The notes beneath the pieces are model-generated. The model saw only the letters and a list, made by a program, of their open reading frames with translations. It did no database searches and was not told the origin of the DNA. Made by a program: the position numbers and the translations under genes. Below, in pieces: positions 1 through 11,339 of a stretch of 64,000 nucleotides of DNA. Numbering within the stretch: the stretch's first letter is position 1; every line of letters starts with the position of its first letter. Origin of the DNA: Cepaea nemoralis (lineage: Eukaryota > Mollusca > Gastropoda > Stylommatophora > Helicidae); assembly GCA_014155875.1 (NCBI GenBank), contig JACEFZ010027753.1, forward strand, positions 144,688 to 208,687, read 5' to 3'.

Positions 1-466
1 TCTGTCTGTCTACTTCTAATATCTATATGTACATCTAAAATGTTTGTCTACATCTATTTTGCCTATCGATTTTTAATCCGCAGTTTAAAAAACACAATTT
101 TAATGTCTGGGTTACTTGCAGATTAGCTAAAAGCCATTAGATCCTGCGGTGTGGTATCAATGCGTGGATAACATCCATTCTGCTTGGATTCATTGATGTG
201 GATTGATCTTTTCTGTCACTGTTCTCGAAACTCGCTCGTTTGTTTATTTGCTCGGGTAACGCTCGTGTTATTTTATCTGCCACTCGTTTTTTTTTTTTTT
301 AAAGTTTCTCTTTTAATATTGTGTTGTTTCTTTTAAAATAGAATACTTCCCGTCAGAGAGAGGGGTGTGAGACGGATGAAATGTCGCTCGGACGGGTGGA
401 TAGGAAAATAAAACAGGCAGACAGACAAACAGACAGACAGGGAGATAGATAGGGAGGCAGAGGACA
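1..466. other. Unannotated flank with a T tract
   Basis: I see no gene or recognisable transposon here. A 14-base T run lies near 287-300. The right part becomes purine-rich and GACA-like from about 410, leading into the next microsatellite. Confidence 0.5.
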
Positions 467-523
467 GTGTTAGATAGACAAACTGTAGAGAGGTGTGTGG
501 TCTGTTGTGTGAGTAGGTATCTT

Positions 524-579
<56 letters not shown>

Positions 580-665
580 GGTAGGTAGGCAGGCAGGCAG
601 AAAGGCAGGCAGGCAGAAAGGCAGGCAAGGAAGGAATGTGGTAGGTAGGTAGGTGGATGGATAGA
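524..665. repeat. (GACA)n microsatellite decaying into GTAG/GCAG/GGAT
   Basis: An almost pure GACA tract at 524-580 grades into related tetranucleotides (GTAG, GCAG, AAGG, GGAT) up to about 665. Open frames on both strands here are by-products of the tetranucleotide period and are not genes. Confidence 0.95.
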
Positions 666-737
666 TGGATTATGGATGGAACTGTGCCCACATATAGCAC
701 TACCAATACCACGACCAACTTGTACGGTTACATATAC

Positions 738-933
738 AACAGGTTATAGAACCTATATACTATATACACCCATATACAACTCGATACAACTATATTTAAC
801 TCGATACAACTATATACAGCTATATACAACAATATACAACTATATACAAATATATAAAACAATTATATTAACTTTATACAACTATATACAGCTATATACA
901 ACAATATACAACAATATACAACTATATACAACA
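738..933. repeat. ~10-bp AT-rich minisatellite
   Basis: Roughly 19 imperfect tandem copies of a 10-base unit close to ATACAACTAT, with variants ATACAACAAT and ATACAGCTAT. The 5' copies are more diverged than the 3' copies. Confidence 0.85.
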
Positions 934-1484
934 GTAGAGACTGATGCCTTCTCCAGCACGGTTCCAATCAGAGGGCATGTGAAGATAATACCATACCTGT
1001 GACACTGGCGTGATATAGTCAGCAATCATTTGCAGAAATGCATATTTCTGGATACAGCAAATCACATCACAGACATAAATCACAGGTCAGACGAGGCACG
1101 TGATACACAAATGATGACTTTTAAAGAATTGAATTATCTGTCGATAGGCAACGTTGCACCATAAACATAAAACAGCAATAACAGTCGCAATTTATAATTA
1201 TTGAATGTCAACTGGGTGAGTTGGTGAAGTTTATATAGAACTGCGTTGTCATATTGTCTCATAGAAGATCATGTGTAGACGTTAGAACAACAATAGCTAG
1301 GCCAAAGGTAATCTTTTGCAAGATGGAAAACATACTGACCAATAGAAAGCTGTCACTTGCAGTGAGATAAAGAGTGTTGAAATGCTTCATAGAACCCATA
1401 CGAGGCTAGTTGGTCAAGTTTCGCATGCACATAACAGTATTTGTTCTCTGAAGCACTTCAACACTCGTTGTCTCGGATAAAATC
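934..1484. other. Unannotated interval
   Basis: Moderately AT-rich sequence with no open frame of note, no tRNA-like promoter and no match to the repeat families recognised elsewhere in the window. Confidence 0.4.
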
Positions 1485-1945
1485 TAAAGGCAGCGGAAAT
1501 GTGGTTTCTGAGGAAAATGCACAGATTACCATGGACGAATGGGAAAGCACTCCGAGAAACAAATGAACAATGTTGAGAAAAATTACGCGTAGACAGTCAA
1601 CATTTTTGGGCCCGTCATGCATGGAAAATACACTTGAAAACTTAGTGACAGCTAACAAACTTTGTGGTGGAAGACAAAGTTAAAAATACCCGCACTGATC
1701 AGCTCATCATCGTCATGTGCCATTCCGATAAGCGTCATGTTTGACCATCTCACACGATCACCAGAGTCGTAGATCAGCCCTGTGCTCTTGTCTCGACCAT
1801 GGATTCTTTACATAGAATAATAGGGTAAAGATTACAGATCTGATCAAAGAATCTGGTGATTGTGTGAGATGACGAACCATGAGCGCCCACGACTATCGCC
1901 GGCATGAAACATGATGATGATGACGACGACGATGATGATGATGAT
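1485..1945 (+). pseudogene. LINE reverse transcriptase C-terminal remnant with an inverted internal segment
   Basis: Plus-strand frames near 1485-1560 encode AEMWFLRKMHRLPWT, the signature found downstream of the RT domain in many non-LTR retrotransposons. At about 1830-1910 a second plus-strand piece encodes SGDCVR followed by APTTIAGMKH and runs into a GAT tail (1911-1945). Between them, at about 1700-1775, the same terminal module lies in the opposite orientation: its reverse complement reads DSGDRVRWSNMT. The copy therefore carries two facing versions of its own 3' end. Several frame breaks make it non-functional. Family homology is by motif only; the exact clade is not certain. Confidence 0.65.
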
Positions 1946-2034
1946 CTTAGCGCTGACAATCAAACATCACAAACAATGCAGAAATTGAATATGCCTACGA
2001 ACTTTGAAAACTTTGGCTACATAGCCAACAACAG

Positions 2035-2520
2035 TTAGGACTTTAGTCTTTAAACGCGATTCCAACTTCATGGCAAAGGGTAGCCCCATAATGCTCCATT
2101 CCTATGCCAGTGAATATCACACAAATTGCTCCTCACTTCCCCGTGTGAAAAATGGAACAGGCAGGAGTCACGACAAGCCAACAACCCTCACAGGTATACT
2201 ATGCATAATGCCGCTGACAGAATGCCAACACAAAAGTCTGCCGCGAAAATAACAGTTCATCGTCGATGGAAGCGGCAGTGACTAGAAAACAAGCTGCCAC
2301 ACATTACTGCATAAAGTAAACCCAGTTAGTTCAACGACCGACCGGCCTGCCGCCATTTTTCTGAACATGCAGTTCACGATACAGACAACCACGGACAGAT
2401 GTAAAAGCACTCCACACGAAATCCACAGTTCATAGTGTCACCCCACGCACTCAGCCCAGTAGCTGGGCGACGGAACCATGAATTAGGACTTTAAACGAAG
2501 TGGCGATCCGGTTGACCAAA
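2035..2520 (-). mobile_element. Interspersed repeat RepA, minus orientation
   Basis: The reverse complement closely matches segments at 23.47-23.95, 26.21-26.69, 28.94-29.42, 30.90-31.07 and 42.47-43.02 kb. Shared landmarks are CATCGACGATGAACT, GGCATTATGCATAGTATA and ATTGCCGTGAAGTTGGAA. Most copies contain fragmentary open frames with no known domain. The element is moderately repetitive and about 480-550 bp long, but I cannot class it. One copy at 42.47 kb has a possible 8-bp target duplication and a (TAAC)-like 3' end, which suggests a retroposon. Confidence 0.75.
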
Positions 2521-3050
2521 GCATTGCAAAGGTCTATGACACAACACCAGCAAGCAAGTTAGAGTAACGGTTTTAGACTATGCATCTCTTCTCAGGGAAA
2601 ATTTGAATGAATGAATCACCACCCCCACCCCCATCTCCCCCCCCCCCAAAAAAAAGGAGAAGTAGACGATCAGCTTTACTAGAAGACGATCACAAGTAAC
2701 AAAATGGACGTTGCAGCCAAAGCCTTCGTCAGCACAGAATCACAAACAGACACGACTACATTAAAAACACCGCGCGAAAATATTAATATAAAATCTATTT
2801 ATCCTTGTTGTGGGCTGAACACGTGTTTCAGAGGATCTGCGTGTAGGATTCCAACAATATATGACATGTGTGCCAGCAAACAAATATACACATCTTAGAG
2901 AATTTTATTTATATATATATGCCAATACATTTTCAAATTTGAAGGCGCCAAACTGGCAATTGTGTGCCACATGTTGTAATCTATGTGTTTGTAGGAGTTC
3001 TTACATGAATATATTTATCTGACCTATTTTCTCTACTCTCCTGGTCTGGT
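2521..3050. other. Unannotated interval with C and A runs
   Basis: Contains a poly-C run joined to a poly-A run near 2635-2656, and AT-rich DNA at 2900-3060. No gene or known repeat family was recognised. Confidence 0.4.
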
Positions 3051-3261
3051 TTTTTTTTTAATTATTATTATTTACGCACGTCCAAGAAAGGCGACATCAA
3101 AAGAGAAAGAAAGATGAATTGGATAGCTGGCACAAGACATGCTGAGAGTGGTTATTTGTGAAATGTGGAGGGTGAGGAGAGGAACATGAGAGAGGCAGGA
3201 TCGAAGGGATCGCCGAAAGACAATTTTTCGTATTCTTTCGTCATGTATCTCATCGGACATC

Positions 3262-3470
3262 ATAAATACACAGACGTGTCTTGTGTGGCGTTCATAGTAG
3301 CAGAGTAAATAAGCAGGGGTTAGAGGACGCACTAGACAACATAACAATTGAAAGCTGTAATTACTACCGGGATTCGAACCTATCACCTCCAAGTGACGAC
3401 AGCGTCTCGCTGTAGGAACAAGTGTACTTTGACGCATGACCAACTAGACACTTTATAACAGGTGTCTTCA
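3262..3470 (-). mobile_element. tRNA-derived SINE with a Leu/Ser-like head
   Basis: Read on the minus strand, an A-box-like AGTTGGTCATGCGTC is followed about 60 bases later by a near-perfect B box, GGTTCGAATCCCGG (3367-3380 on the plus strand). The wide A-to-B spacing and the self-complementary stretch GAGACGCTGTCGTC suggest a tRNA of the long-variable-arm class. The body resembles 3735-3835 (same orientation) and 51215-51420 (plus orientation), which marks it as a dispersed family. The 3' limit is unclear; an A-rich stretch near 3051-3073 could be its tail. Confidence 0.75.
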
Positions 3471-3734
3471 TTAGCCGGTATATCAGCCACATGAACCCAC
3501 ATTTATGGAATACGGACATAGTTCTTATCCAACCACTGACATAGCACCATAGGTCTTAGAATTGTATATTAAACCAGCATAGGTCAAATAACGAACAAAG
3601 AAACACATCAGACCGTAATGCTGTGTCCAGTATATTCACAAACATTTAAACAAGAGAGATGATTGGTCGGTTCCAACGTTGTACACGTATTACACATAAA
3701 TATCAATTGGGGAACTCTTTGAGGCCACTAAGAT

Positions 3735-3835
3735 AGTACATAAATAAACACACATGTATTGTTTGGCGATCATAGAAGTAAAGGAAAGAAGCAGGGATTA
3801 GAGGACACATTAGACAAAATATATTATATTTATCC
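3735..3835 (-). mobile_element. Truncated SINE body
   Basis: Matches the non-tRNA body of the SINE at 3262-3470 (shared words AAGCAGGG, TTAGAGGAC and CATTAGACAA). It lacks the tRNA head, so it is a partial copy. Confidence 0.6.
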
Positions 3836-4109
3836 CACCCAGCTCACATGTTGTATCACGATCCGTTTACATCCTGTAATGATGTTCTGTAAATGTGAAG
3901 CTCCGATGCTGATCTTGCACAGTCGGTTGGTGTCTGAGCTTAGACAGGAGAACGAGGGCACTGCACCACAATCCACTCGGAGATGGTATTTAGACACAGC
4001 GGTGGGTAGAAATGCTATACACCAATCTCCGACTGATGCATACCCTTTTCGAGACTGATCAGCGATGTGTCTGACTGAAGTGTTAAAACTAGCAGTCTTT
4101 TAAAAGATT

Positions 4110-4329
4110 CACAAACAACAAACAACAATGACCACAGTAACAACAACAACAACAGCGATAACAGTAACACCAACAATAGCAAGAGCAAAAATAGAAATTG
4201 CAACATCAGTATCAACAATAACAGCAACAACACCAACTTTAGTGACAGCAGAAACAATTACTAACCACAACAGCAATAACAGCAATAACAGCAATAACAA
4301 CAGCAATGAAAACAACCAGAACAACAAAC

Positions 4330-4332
<3 letters not shown>
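4110..4332. repeat. CAA-rich degenerate microsatellite
   Basis: Irregular ACA/CAA/GCAATAA tandem units. The long threonine/asparagine-rich frame starting at 4128 is produced by this repeat and the CA-rich tract to its right; I do not call it a protein. Confidence 0.85.

Positions 4333-4403
<71 letters not shown>
4333..4403. repeat. (TC)n microsatellite
   Basis: About 35 uninterrupted TC units, joined directly to a CA tract on the right. Confidence 0.98.
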
Positions 4404-4413
<10 letters not shown>

Positions 4414-4683
4414 TTTATATCATGCGTGAATTCTTTTACACTAAGATAACCACACACACTGAAACACTTACAGGCACCCGCACACATACTCACACACACA
4501 CACACACTTTACAAATACACACACACTCAGATATACTAACACACACATACATAGTTGCATATATACTCCCACACACTCATATCAACACGCTCTATCTAAC
4601 ACACGTACTCGAACACACACACACACACACACACACTCACATGTTCACACTCTCTTACACACGCACTCGTATGCTTTTACTAA

Positions 4684-4730
<47 letters not shown>

Positions 4731-4995
4731 TCACACGCACTCTCAGACATTCTCACACTCATATATACTCTCTCTCACACACACACGCACACTCCCATAC
4801 ACTCACACATTCTCACACTCACACCACACTCTCAGACATACCAACTCACACACATTAGCACACATTCTCACACTTACACTCCCACACACAATCACACATC
4901 CTCACACTCCCACACACACACACTTACTCAGACATTTTCACTCATACACACACACACTCCCACACATTATAATACTCACACACACAAACACGCAT
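4404..4995. repeat. Long CA-rich compound tract
   Basis: About 590 bp of CACA, CACTCACA and CTCTCACA variants. The degenerate phasing points to an old, interrupted dinucleotide array. Confidence 0.9.
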
Positions 4996-5340
4996 TCGTA
5001 AACAAAATAACATCCCAGCTGAAACCTTGCCAGATTTCTTTCCATTCACCGCCTATATTTACCCGCGCCATCATCCCAGACAAACGCCTAAGACTAGAGA
5101 AAGAGCCAAACACATTTAATATCTTTAAAGTAATTAATCAAACTTGGCCTACTGTGAAATGATTATTAACAAAAGCACGTATTTATCGTCTGGCCATTTC
5201 GTTGTCTGCAAGGATTGTGATCTCGCCTCACGTGAAGTTTTCAATCCTCGCCATTGTGGAATTCACGGGTGTTCACAGGCGGATGTGAATGTACAATCTT
5301 CGATGGCGAGCGAGTGGGCTATCAGTCAATCAATACGTCA
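4996..5340. other. Unannotated spacer
   Basis: Non-repetitive sequence between two microsatellite regions. I found no conserved motif or splice-like exon. Confidence 0.4.
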
Positions 5341-5349
5341 GCATATAGG

Positions 5350-5965
5350 CAGAGAGTTTTATAGACAGACAGGAAGGCAGAGAAAGTCAGATAGACGAAA
5401 CATGGAGAAAGGTAGACGGACAGGCGGGCAGACAGACAGACAGATAAACAGACAGACATACAAGTCAGACAGGTATGTGGGCGTGCAGACAGATTAACGG
5501 ATAGAGAGACAAGCGGGTAGACTGATAAATAGATATACAATCAGACAGAAAAACAGGAAAGAAGACAAGCTTCAAAAGCAAAACGGTATGCCTGTACGAG
5601 GAGATGTAAGAAGGTAGGCTAGGAATGGTAAGCACGTAAGTAGATATTATTATACGTCGACACTTTGGTAGGTAGTATTATAGATAGGTAGATAGATATT
5701 ATCATTGCTAGGTAATATTATAGGTAAGTAGGTCGGTAAGTAGATTATGGGTGGGCGATTAGATAGATAAGTAGGTGGGTTGATACGATAGTACAGAGGT
5801 GGGTATATTGCTATGTTGGTAGGTGGATGGATGAGTAGGCAGGTAGGTATGTTGGTTGGTGAGCGGAAAGATAGGTAGAGCGATAGGCAGGCAGGCAGGC
5901 AGGCAGGCAGGTAGGTAGGTAGGTAGACAGGCAGGCAGACAGGTAGGTAGGTAGGTCCGTGAATA
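5350..5965. repeat. Degenerate GACA / GGTA / GGCA tetranucleotide region
   Basis: GACA-type units at about 5360-5560 are followed by TAGG, GATA and GGCA units at about 5640-5965. The cleanest block is GGCA/GGTA at 5885-5955. Confidence 0.85.
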
Positions 5966-6500
5966 AATGGATGGATAGATGTATATTTAAGTTATCTTGA
6001 ACACCAAGCAGACAAATATTTATTATCATGATATCCTGTAATTGAAATATAACTTGAAATTTTTCTAAAACAAACCAAAATAATTATGACATCGCCTTGA
6101 AAACCAAAACAAACACACAAACAAAACAAAAATCATTCGGGATTGCTGCTTGGAGAAACCGAAATTCCAGTATTTTATCCAAAGCATTAGTTCGATTAAG
6201 AACCACACGCAAATACTTCTGAAGATATTGGCAACCACTTGAAACGAAATCTCTTTAGGATTCACTTTTAATTTGGACTCGGTTCTGCAGATGGGCCGTG
6301 CTTACATTTCTCGCTGGGTTCTGCAGCAGGGGCACGTGGAGTAGTGATTTTCTAGCTAACGATGCTTTTGGCTCTCGCCTTTGAAAAGCTGCCTCGTTGC
6401 AGCCTCGGTGAATACTCTCACAAACACACGAAACAAGCATTCTTAACATAGAACTTAATAGGCCAGTTATACGAATGTGAACAGAGAAGAGGGGCAATAA
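5966..6500. other. Unannotated interval
   Basis: No known domain in either direction. AAACAAAC-type runs occur at about 6070-6130. A 93-codon minus-strand frame near 6255-6536 has no recognisable features. Confidence 0.4.
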
Positions 6501-6519
6501 GCAGGCAGGCAGATAGGCA

Positions 6520-8395
6520 GACATGCAGATAGACAATTATACAGATAGACAAATAGACAGGCAGACAGATAGATAATTATTTTTCCGCATATCCTTTCAG
6601 GACATCGCTGTCAACATCAGTATCTTTCAGCTGATTGTTGATTTCTTGGCAAGATTACGCTCAGTAGTTTGCCATTGCTTTCTGAACGACCGGCTCACAT
6701 GCCCCATAAGTTACCGACGCGGAGAGAACCACTACCTATTCTCGTGCACGTCACGTTACTCACGAGAGTATACGGGATTACGGAGAAAGTCGTGTAACGC
6801 CTAGACCCGGGAGACCGGCATAGATAATTATACAGATAGACAAATAGACAAGCAAACAGACAGACAATTATACAGATAGACAAATAGGCTGACAGACAGA
6901 TAGATAATTATACAGATAGACAAATAGACAGTCAGACAGACAGATAGATAATTATACAGATAGACAAATATACAGTCAGACAGACAGATAGACAATTATA
7001 CAGATAGACAAATAGACAGTCAGATAGATAATTATACAGATAGACAGTCAGACAGACAGACAGACAATTATACAGATAGACAAATAGGCTGACAGACAGA
7101 TAGATAATTATACAGATAGACAAATAGACAGTCAGACAGACAGACAGACAATTATACAGATAGACAAATAGGCTGACAGACAGATAGATAATTATACAGA
7201 TAGACAAATAGACAGTCAGACAGACAGACAGACAATTATACAGATAGACAAATAGACAGTCAGACAGACATATAGATAATTATACATATAGACAAATAGA
7301 CAGTCAGACAGACAGACAGACAATTATACAGATAGACAAATAGACAGTCAGACTGACAGATAGATAATTATACAGATAGACAAATAGACAGTCAGACAGA
7401 CAGATAGACAATTATACAGACAGACAATTATACAGATAGACAAATAGGCTGACAGACAGATAGATAATTATACAGATAGACAAATAGACAGTCAGACAGA
7501 CAGATAGATAATTATACAAATAGACAGTCAGACAGACAGATAGATAATTATACAGATAGACAAATAGACAGTCAGACAGACAGACAATTATACAGATAGA
7601 CAAATAGACAGTCAGACAGATAGATAGATAATTATACAGATAGACAAATAGACAGTCAGACAGACAGATAGACAATTATACAGATAGACAAATAGACAGT
7701 CAGACAGATAGATAGATAATTATACAGATAGACAGTCAGACAGACAGACAGACAATTATACAGATAGACAAATAGACAGTCAGACAGATAGATAGATAAT
7801 TATACAGATAGACAAATAGACAGTCAGACAGACAGACAGACAATTATACAGATAGACAAATAGACAGTCAGACAGACAGATAGACAATTATACAGACAGA
7901 CAATTATACAGATAGACAAATAGGCTGACAGACAGATAGATAATTATACAGATAGACAAATAGACAGTCAGACAGACAGATAGATAATTATACAAATAGA
8001 CAGTCAGACAGACAGATAGATAATTATACAGATAGACAAATAGACAGTCAGACAGACAGACAATTATACAGATAGACAAATAGACAGTCAGACAGATAGA
8101 TAGATAATTATACAGATAGACAAATAGACAGTCAGACAGACAGATAGACAATTATACAGATAGACAAATAGACAGTCAGACAGATAGATAGATAATTATA
8201 CAGATAGACAGTCAGACAGACAGACAGACAATTATACAGATAGACAAATAGACAGTCAGACAGATAGATAGATAATTATACAGATAGACAAATAGACAGT
8301 CAGACAGACAGACAGACAATTATACAGATAGACAAATAGACAGTCAGACAGACAGATAGACAATTATACAGATAGACAAATAGACGTAGGCAGAT
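6520..8395. repeat. GATA/GACA satellite with higher-order structure
   Basis: Basic module AATTATACAGATAGAC plus AAATAGACAGTCAGAC, repeated with variable numbers of GACA and GATA units. The blocks starting at 7412 and 7888 are essentially identical over about 470 bp, giving a 476-bp higher-order unit. The array is interrupted by a SINE at 6581-6819. Repeated minus-strand frames rich in SICIIVCLSDCLFVYLYN are translations of the satellite and are not genes. Confidence 0.95.
6581..6819 (-). mobile_element. tRNA-derived SINE inserted in the satellite, 12-bp target duplication
   Basis: The element is bounded by ATAGATAATTAT at 6569-6580 and again at 6820-6831, a perfect 12-bp target duplication made of satellite sequence. 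Internally it matches the SINE at 29907-30168 (shared GGACATCGCTGTCAACA and TGCCATTGCTTTCTGA). The B box is degraded compared with that copy. The minus-strand 3' end finishes in a short A run. Confidence 0.88.
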
Positions 8396-8551
8396 AGATA
8401 AACAAATACATAGGAGATGTACCGACAGAGCGACAGGTAGACAGATAAAGCGACAGGCGGAAGAACGGACAGAAGGATGGTTGGATTGATGGATCCACCG
8501 ACGAGCGGTTGGGGGCTCAGATGGATAGACAAATGGATAATGAGATACATA

Positions 8552-9880
8552 CGAGGGGAAGTCAATAAGTATGTCACAAATGGCTGTAGAAAAATAACTA
8601 AATGTGATAACAACTTGAAACCAGTTTATTTTTATACATACATTGTTCTTTTATTTCTTAACCTAATTTCCACCAACATCGATGCACTTATCCCATCGTT
8701 TTATGAGTTCTCCTAAACCGAACACATAGAACTGCGTGCTCTGTTTTCTAAGCGACGTATTCACTTCACATTCAACTTCGACGTCATTCGCGAAATGTCT
8801 CCCGCCAAGGTGAGTTTTCAGTGGACCAAAGACGTGGAAATCGCTAGGGGCTAAGTCGGGGCTGTAAGATGGATGTTCCAGAACTTCCCACCTTAGTTGG
8901 TTAATTTTCTCCTGAATTAGTCGAGCCGTATGTGGTCGGGCATTGTCATGAAAAAGCAACACTCCTCTAGTCAGCAGTCTTGAAAGTTTTCTTCGAATTG
9001 CATCATGAAGCATCGATAGAACTTTACAGTACGATTCAGAATTCACATTGTCACCTTTCTTCTTGAAATTGGTTAAAAGCACTCCTTGGTAATCCCAGAA
9101 TACTGTCAGCATAACCTTCCCTGCTGATGGCGTAACGTTGAATTTTTGGACACAAGGTGAAGAAGGATATTTCCATCGCATTGAAGCACTCTTTGATTCG
9201 GGATGGTAGTAATGCACCCATGATTCATCACCTATAATAATCCTGTTCAGCATGTCTTCTCCTTCATCTTCTTATCGACAGAGATGATGCAAGGACCGGC
9301 CAAATAGGTTAATTTTGTATTCCTCCTTCAATTGTCTGTGTACCCACCTTGAGCACACTTTCATAAATGTCAATCGATCATGCATTATGCTGTATGCTGA
9401 ACCATGTGAGCACCTTATTGCAGATGCTACAGAGTCTATCGTTACTCGCCTGTCACTTCTAATCATCTCCTCCACCCGCTGCACGGATGCTTCTGTTGCA
9501 ATCTCAACAGGACGACCAGATCGGATTTCATCAACAATTTAAGAGCGTCCTTGAGAAATTTTTTCTACCCAGCTATGCACCGCTTTACGGGACAAACATT
9601 TGTCAGCATAAACAGGAAGCATTTCCTTATGAATGTCCTTTTGCAGGCAGTCCTTTTGCCCACAAAAAACGCTCAATAGCACGTTGCTCTTTGGTTATAC
9701 GCTCCGTAAGTAGTCGCCATTTTGTTGCGCTGCGCATGCGCATGAGACACCAAACGCCACCTGAAGAACGGGAATATAAAGGTCGATGTTGCTGTCACCT
9801 AATGACAAATGTAGAAGACGCCATCTACATTTACCTACCATCCCACAGAACTGTGTGACTTACTTATTGACTCGCCCTCG
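8552..9880 (-). mobile_element. Mariner transposon, near full length, inactive
   Basis: Terminal inverted repeats of about 26 bp: the left end begins CGAGGGGAAGTCAATAAG at 8552 and the right end is its complement near 9855-9880 (CTTATTGACTCGCCCTCG) with a few differences. The length of about 1.33 kb is normal for mariner. A TA dinucleotide precedes the left end, while the right flank reads AA, so the expected TA duplication is mutated on one side. The element follows the GATA/GACA satellite directly. Confidence 0.93.
8663..9720 (-). pseudogene. Mariner transposase, D,D34D, broken
   Basis: The likely start is the ATG complementary to 9718-9720. The C-terminal half is a clean frame (8663-9253) with the catalytic signatures GDESWVHYY, HDNARPHTA and SYSPDLAPSDFHVFGPLK. 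Exactly 34 residues separate the second and third aspartates, which is the mariner hallmark. The N-terminal helix-turn-helix part (about 9272-9700) includes VEEMIRSDRRVT and HGSAYSIMHDRL. It is broken by a TAA after HHLCR, a TAA after SQGRS and at least one frameshift between the VEK and ISQGRS segments. Such an enzyme would cut and paste the surrounding element; this copy cannot encode it. All three catalytic acids remain, so inactivation is by truncation and not by active-site loss. Confidence 0.93.
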
Positions 9881-10186
9881 AAAATCGATAACTATATGCA
9901 TGGATAAATTGATGGGCGGACGGACGGACTGACTGACTGGTACATAGATATGTGAAAGATACAATTTTCCCGTATCCTGAATTGTAACTCACTATCTCTA
10001 TTTTCTCTCCCCCTTCCTTTCCCTCCCTCTGTCTCTCCCTCTCTCCCGTCCACTGCATTTCTCCCTCCTCTCCCCCTGTCTCTCTCCTACCCTCCTTCAC
10101 CCTCCCACCCCCACTCTCTCTCTCTCTCTCTCTGTATATATTCCTGTGTGTCTCAGCCCCTTTGCCCTCTATCTGTAAATGTGTGC

Positions 10187-10191
<5 letters not shown>
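9881..10191. repeat. Pyrimidine-rich low-complexity stretch
   Basis: CTCTCTC/CCCTCC-rich DNA between the mariner and a TG microsatellite, with no coding signature. A matching purine-rich frame on the other strand is low complexity. Confidence 0.7.

Positions 10192-10240
<49 letters not shown>
10192..10240. repeat. (TG)n microsatellite
   Basis: About 24 TG units, nearly pure. Confidence 0.97.
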
Positions 10241-10242
<2 letters not shown>

Positions 10243-10469
10243 CCCCACCGCGTCTTTTTTCTCCCCCACCCCTCACTCAATCAATCTCTATATTTAGCTG
10301 CCCATCGACTTAAATCGAAGACATTAAGGAAATGAAAGTTTCGATTTGCGAGAGATCATGAATGAGCAGTCACCGCCCGCGTGGATCGTACAACGACAGC
10401 TCCCCCCCCCCCCCGTACCACACCCAGCACAGCTACACATCCCGCATGGCTGTCCGTGTCCGGGTGTCA

Positions 10470-10716
10470 GCACACAGGTCGCCAATGTGGCATAAGGCTG
10501 GTCACTCGCTTGCCGTCTGTGTGGTCATGGTTCGATTCGCACTGTGGTAGAGTCGAAAGGTTTAACTTTGTCCTGGGCTGGCAGGTCGCCTCAACCTAAA
10601 ATGGGTACGATAAAAGTGTTGGGAAGTAAAGGGGAACGGCTTGATACTGACCATATCATTCACGAGTGTCGATTACTCTAAACAATGGGTCCGGCTCCAT
10701 ATACTACATGCTCTTT
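10470..10716 (+). mobile_element. tRNA-derived SINE with (TTC)n tail, copy 1
   Basis: A box TGGCATAAGGCTGG at 10487-10500 and B box GGTTCGATTCGC at 10529-10540 have the spacing of a Pol III type-2 promoter. The body contains AAAATGGGTACGATAAAAGT and GGGAAGTAAAGGGG, shared with 16.78-16.9 kb and 47.27-47.4 kb. The element ends exactly where a (TTC)n tract begins, as does the copy near 16.9 kb, so the triplet tract is best read as its 3' tail. Confidence 0.82.
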
Positions 10717-10917
10717 TCTCTTCTTCTTCTTCTTCTTCTTCTTCTTCCTCCTCCTCTTCCTCCTCCTCCTCCTCTTCTTCTTCTTCTTCTTCTTCCTCCT
10801 CCTCTTCCTCCTCCTCCTCCTCCTCCTCCTCTTCTTCTTCTTCTTCTTCTTCTTCTTCTTCTTCTTCTTCTTCTTCTTCTTCTTCTTCTTCTTCTTCTTC
10901 TTCTTCTTCTTCTTCTG
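10717..10917. repeat. (TTC)n/(TCC)n microsatellite, SINE tail
   Basis: About 200 bp of TTC with TCC interruptions in the 5' half and pure TTC in the 3' half. It yields poly-Ser, poly-Leu, poly-Phe and poly-Glu frames, none of which is a gene. Confidence 0.97.
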
Positions 10918-11249
10918 CTGTTGTCCTACAGCTTTTGCCTGTGAAGCATCTCAGAGAGAAGGCAGATGTAATATTTAGGCATGTCGCGCATACCATTGCT
11001 CATACCATTGTACAACAAGCTGCACCCACTGTATACCATCAGCTGATGTCGTACGCAGTATGCGGGATTGCGGATCTCGCTCTCTAACCTTCGCTACAGT
11101 CTCTGGCAATGGCAAACTAGCGAATGTAAAATTACCTAAAAAATAAACCAGGGGTTGATCACAACATCCTGCAAAAAGGTATGCAACATTTTTAAATGCA
11201 ATCCTAGGTCACATTTCAACTTTATATGATACCACAATATCTAGCCTGA
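10918..11249. other. Unannotated interval
   Basis: No domain or known repeat seen. A short frame continues from the (TTC)n tract only because no stop codon intervenes. Confidence 0.4.
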
Positions 11250-11336
11250 GAATGGGGTGGAGGCAGTCACAGCGGAGTATCGCTGGCTGGACGACAAACA
11301 ACACACGCGTGTTGTGATTGTAGCAGACTCGTGCTA
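11250..11336 (+). pseudogene. LINE RNase H domain fragment
   Basis: A plus-strand frame reads VEAVTAEYRWLDDK and then TRVVIVADSC. This resembles the segment of LINE-encoded RNase H that ends in the second catalytic aspartate (VTDS in the 50.57-kb copy). The same region at 50.41-50.6 kb reads VEVVTAAFRWIE and then VIVTDSESTL. Only about 29 codons survive here. Confidence 0.6.
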
Positions 11337-11339
11337 CCA

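Noticed and set aside
4128..5162. 344-codon Thr/His-rich open frame
   Set aside because: It is the translation of CAA, TC and CA repeats running together; there is no unique sequence, domain or splice signal.
6932..8613. Repeated Cys/Leu/Tyr/Ile-rich minus-strand proteins as a membrane protein family
   Set aside because: They are translations of the GATA/GACA satellite; identical copies arise from the 476-bp repeat.
10641..11087. Poly-Ser protein of 148 codons
   Set aside because: Product of the (TTC)n tail of a SINE.
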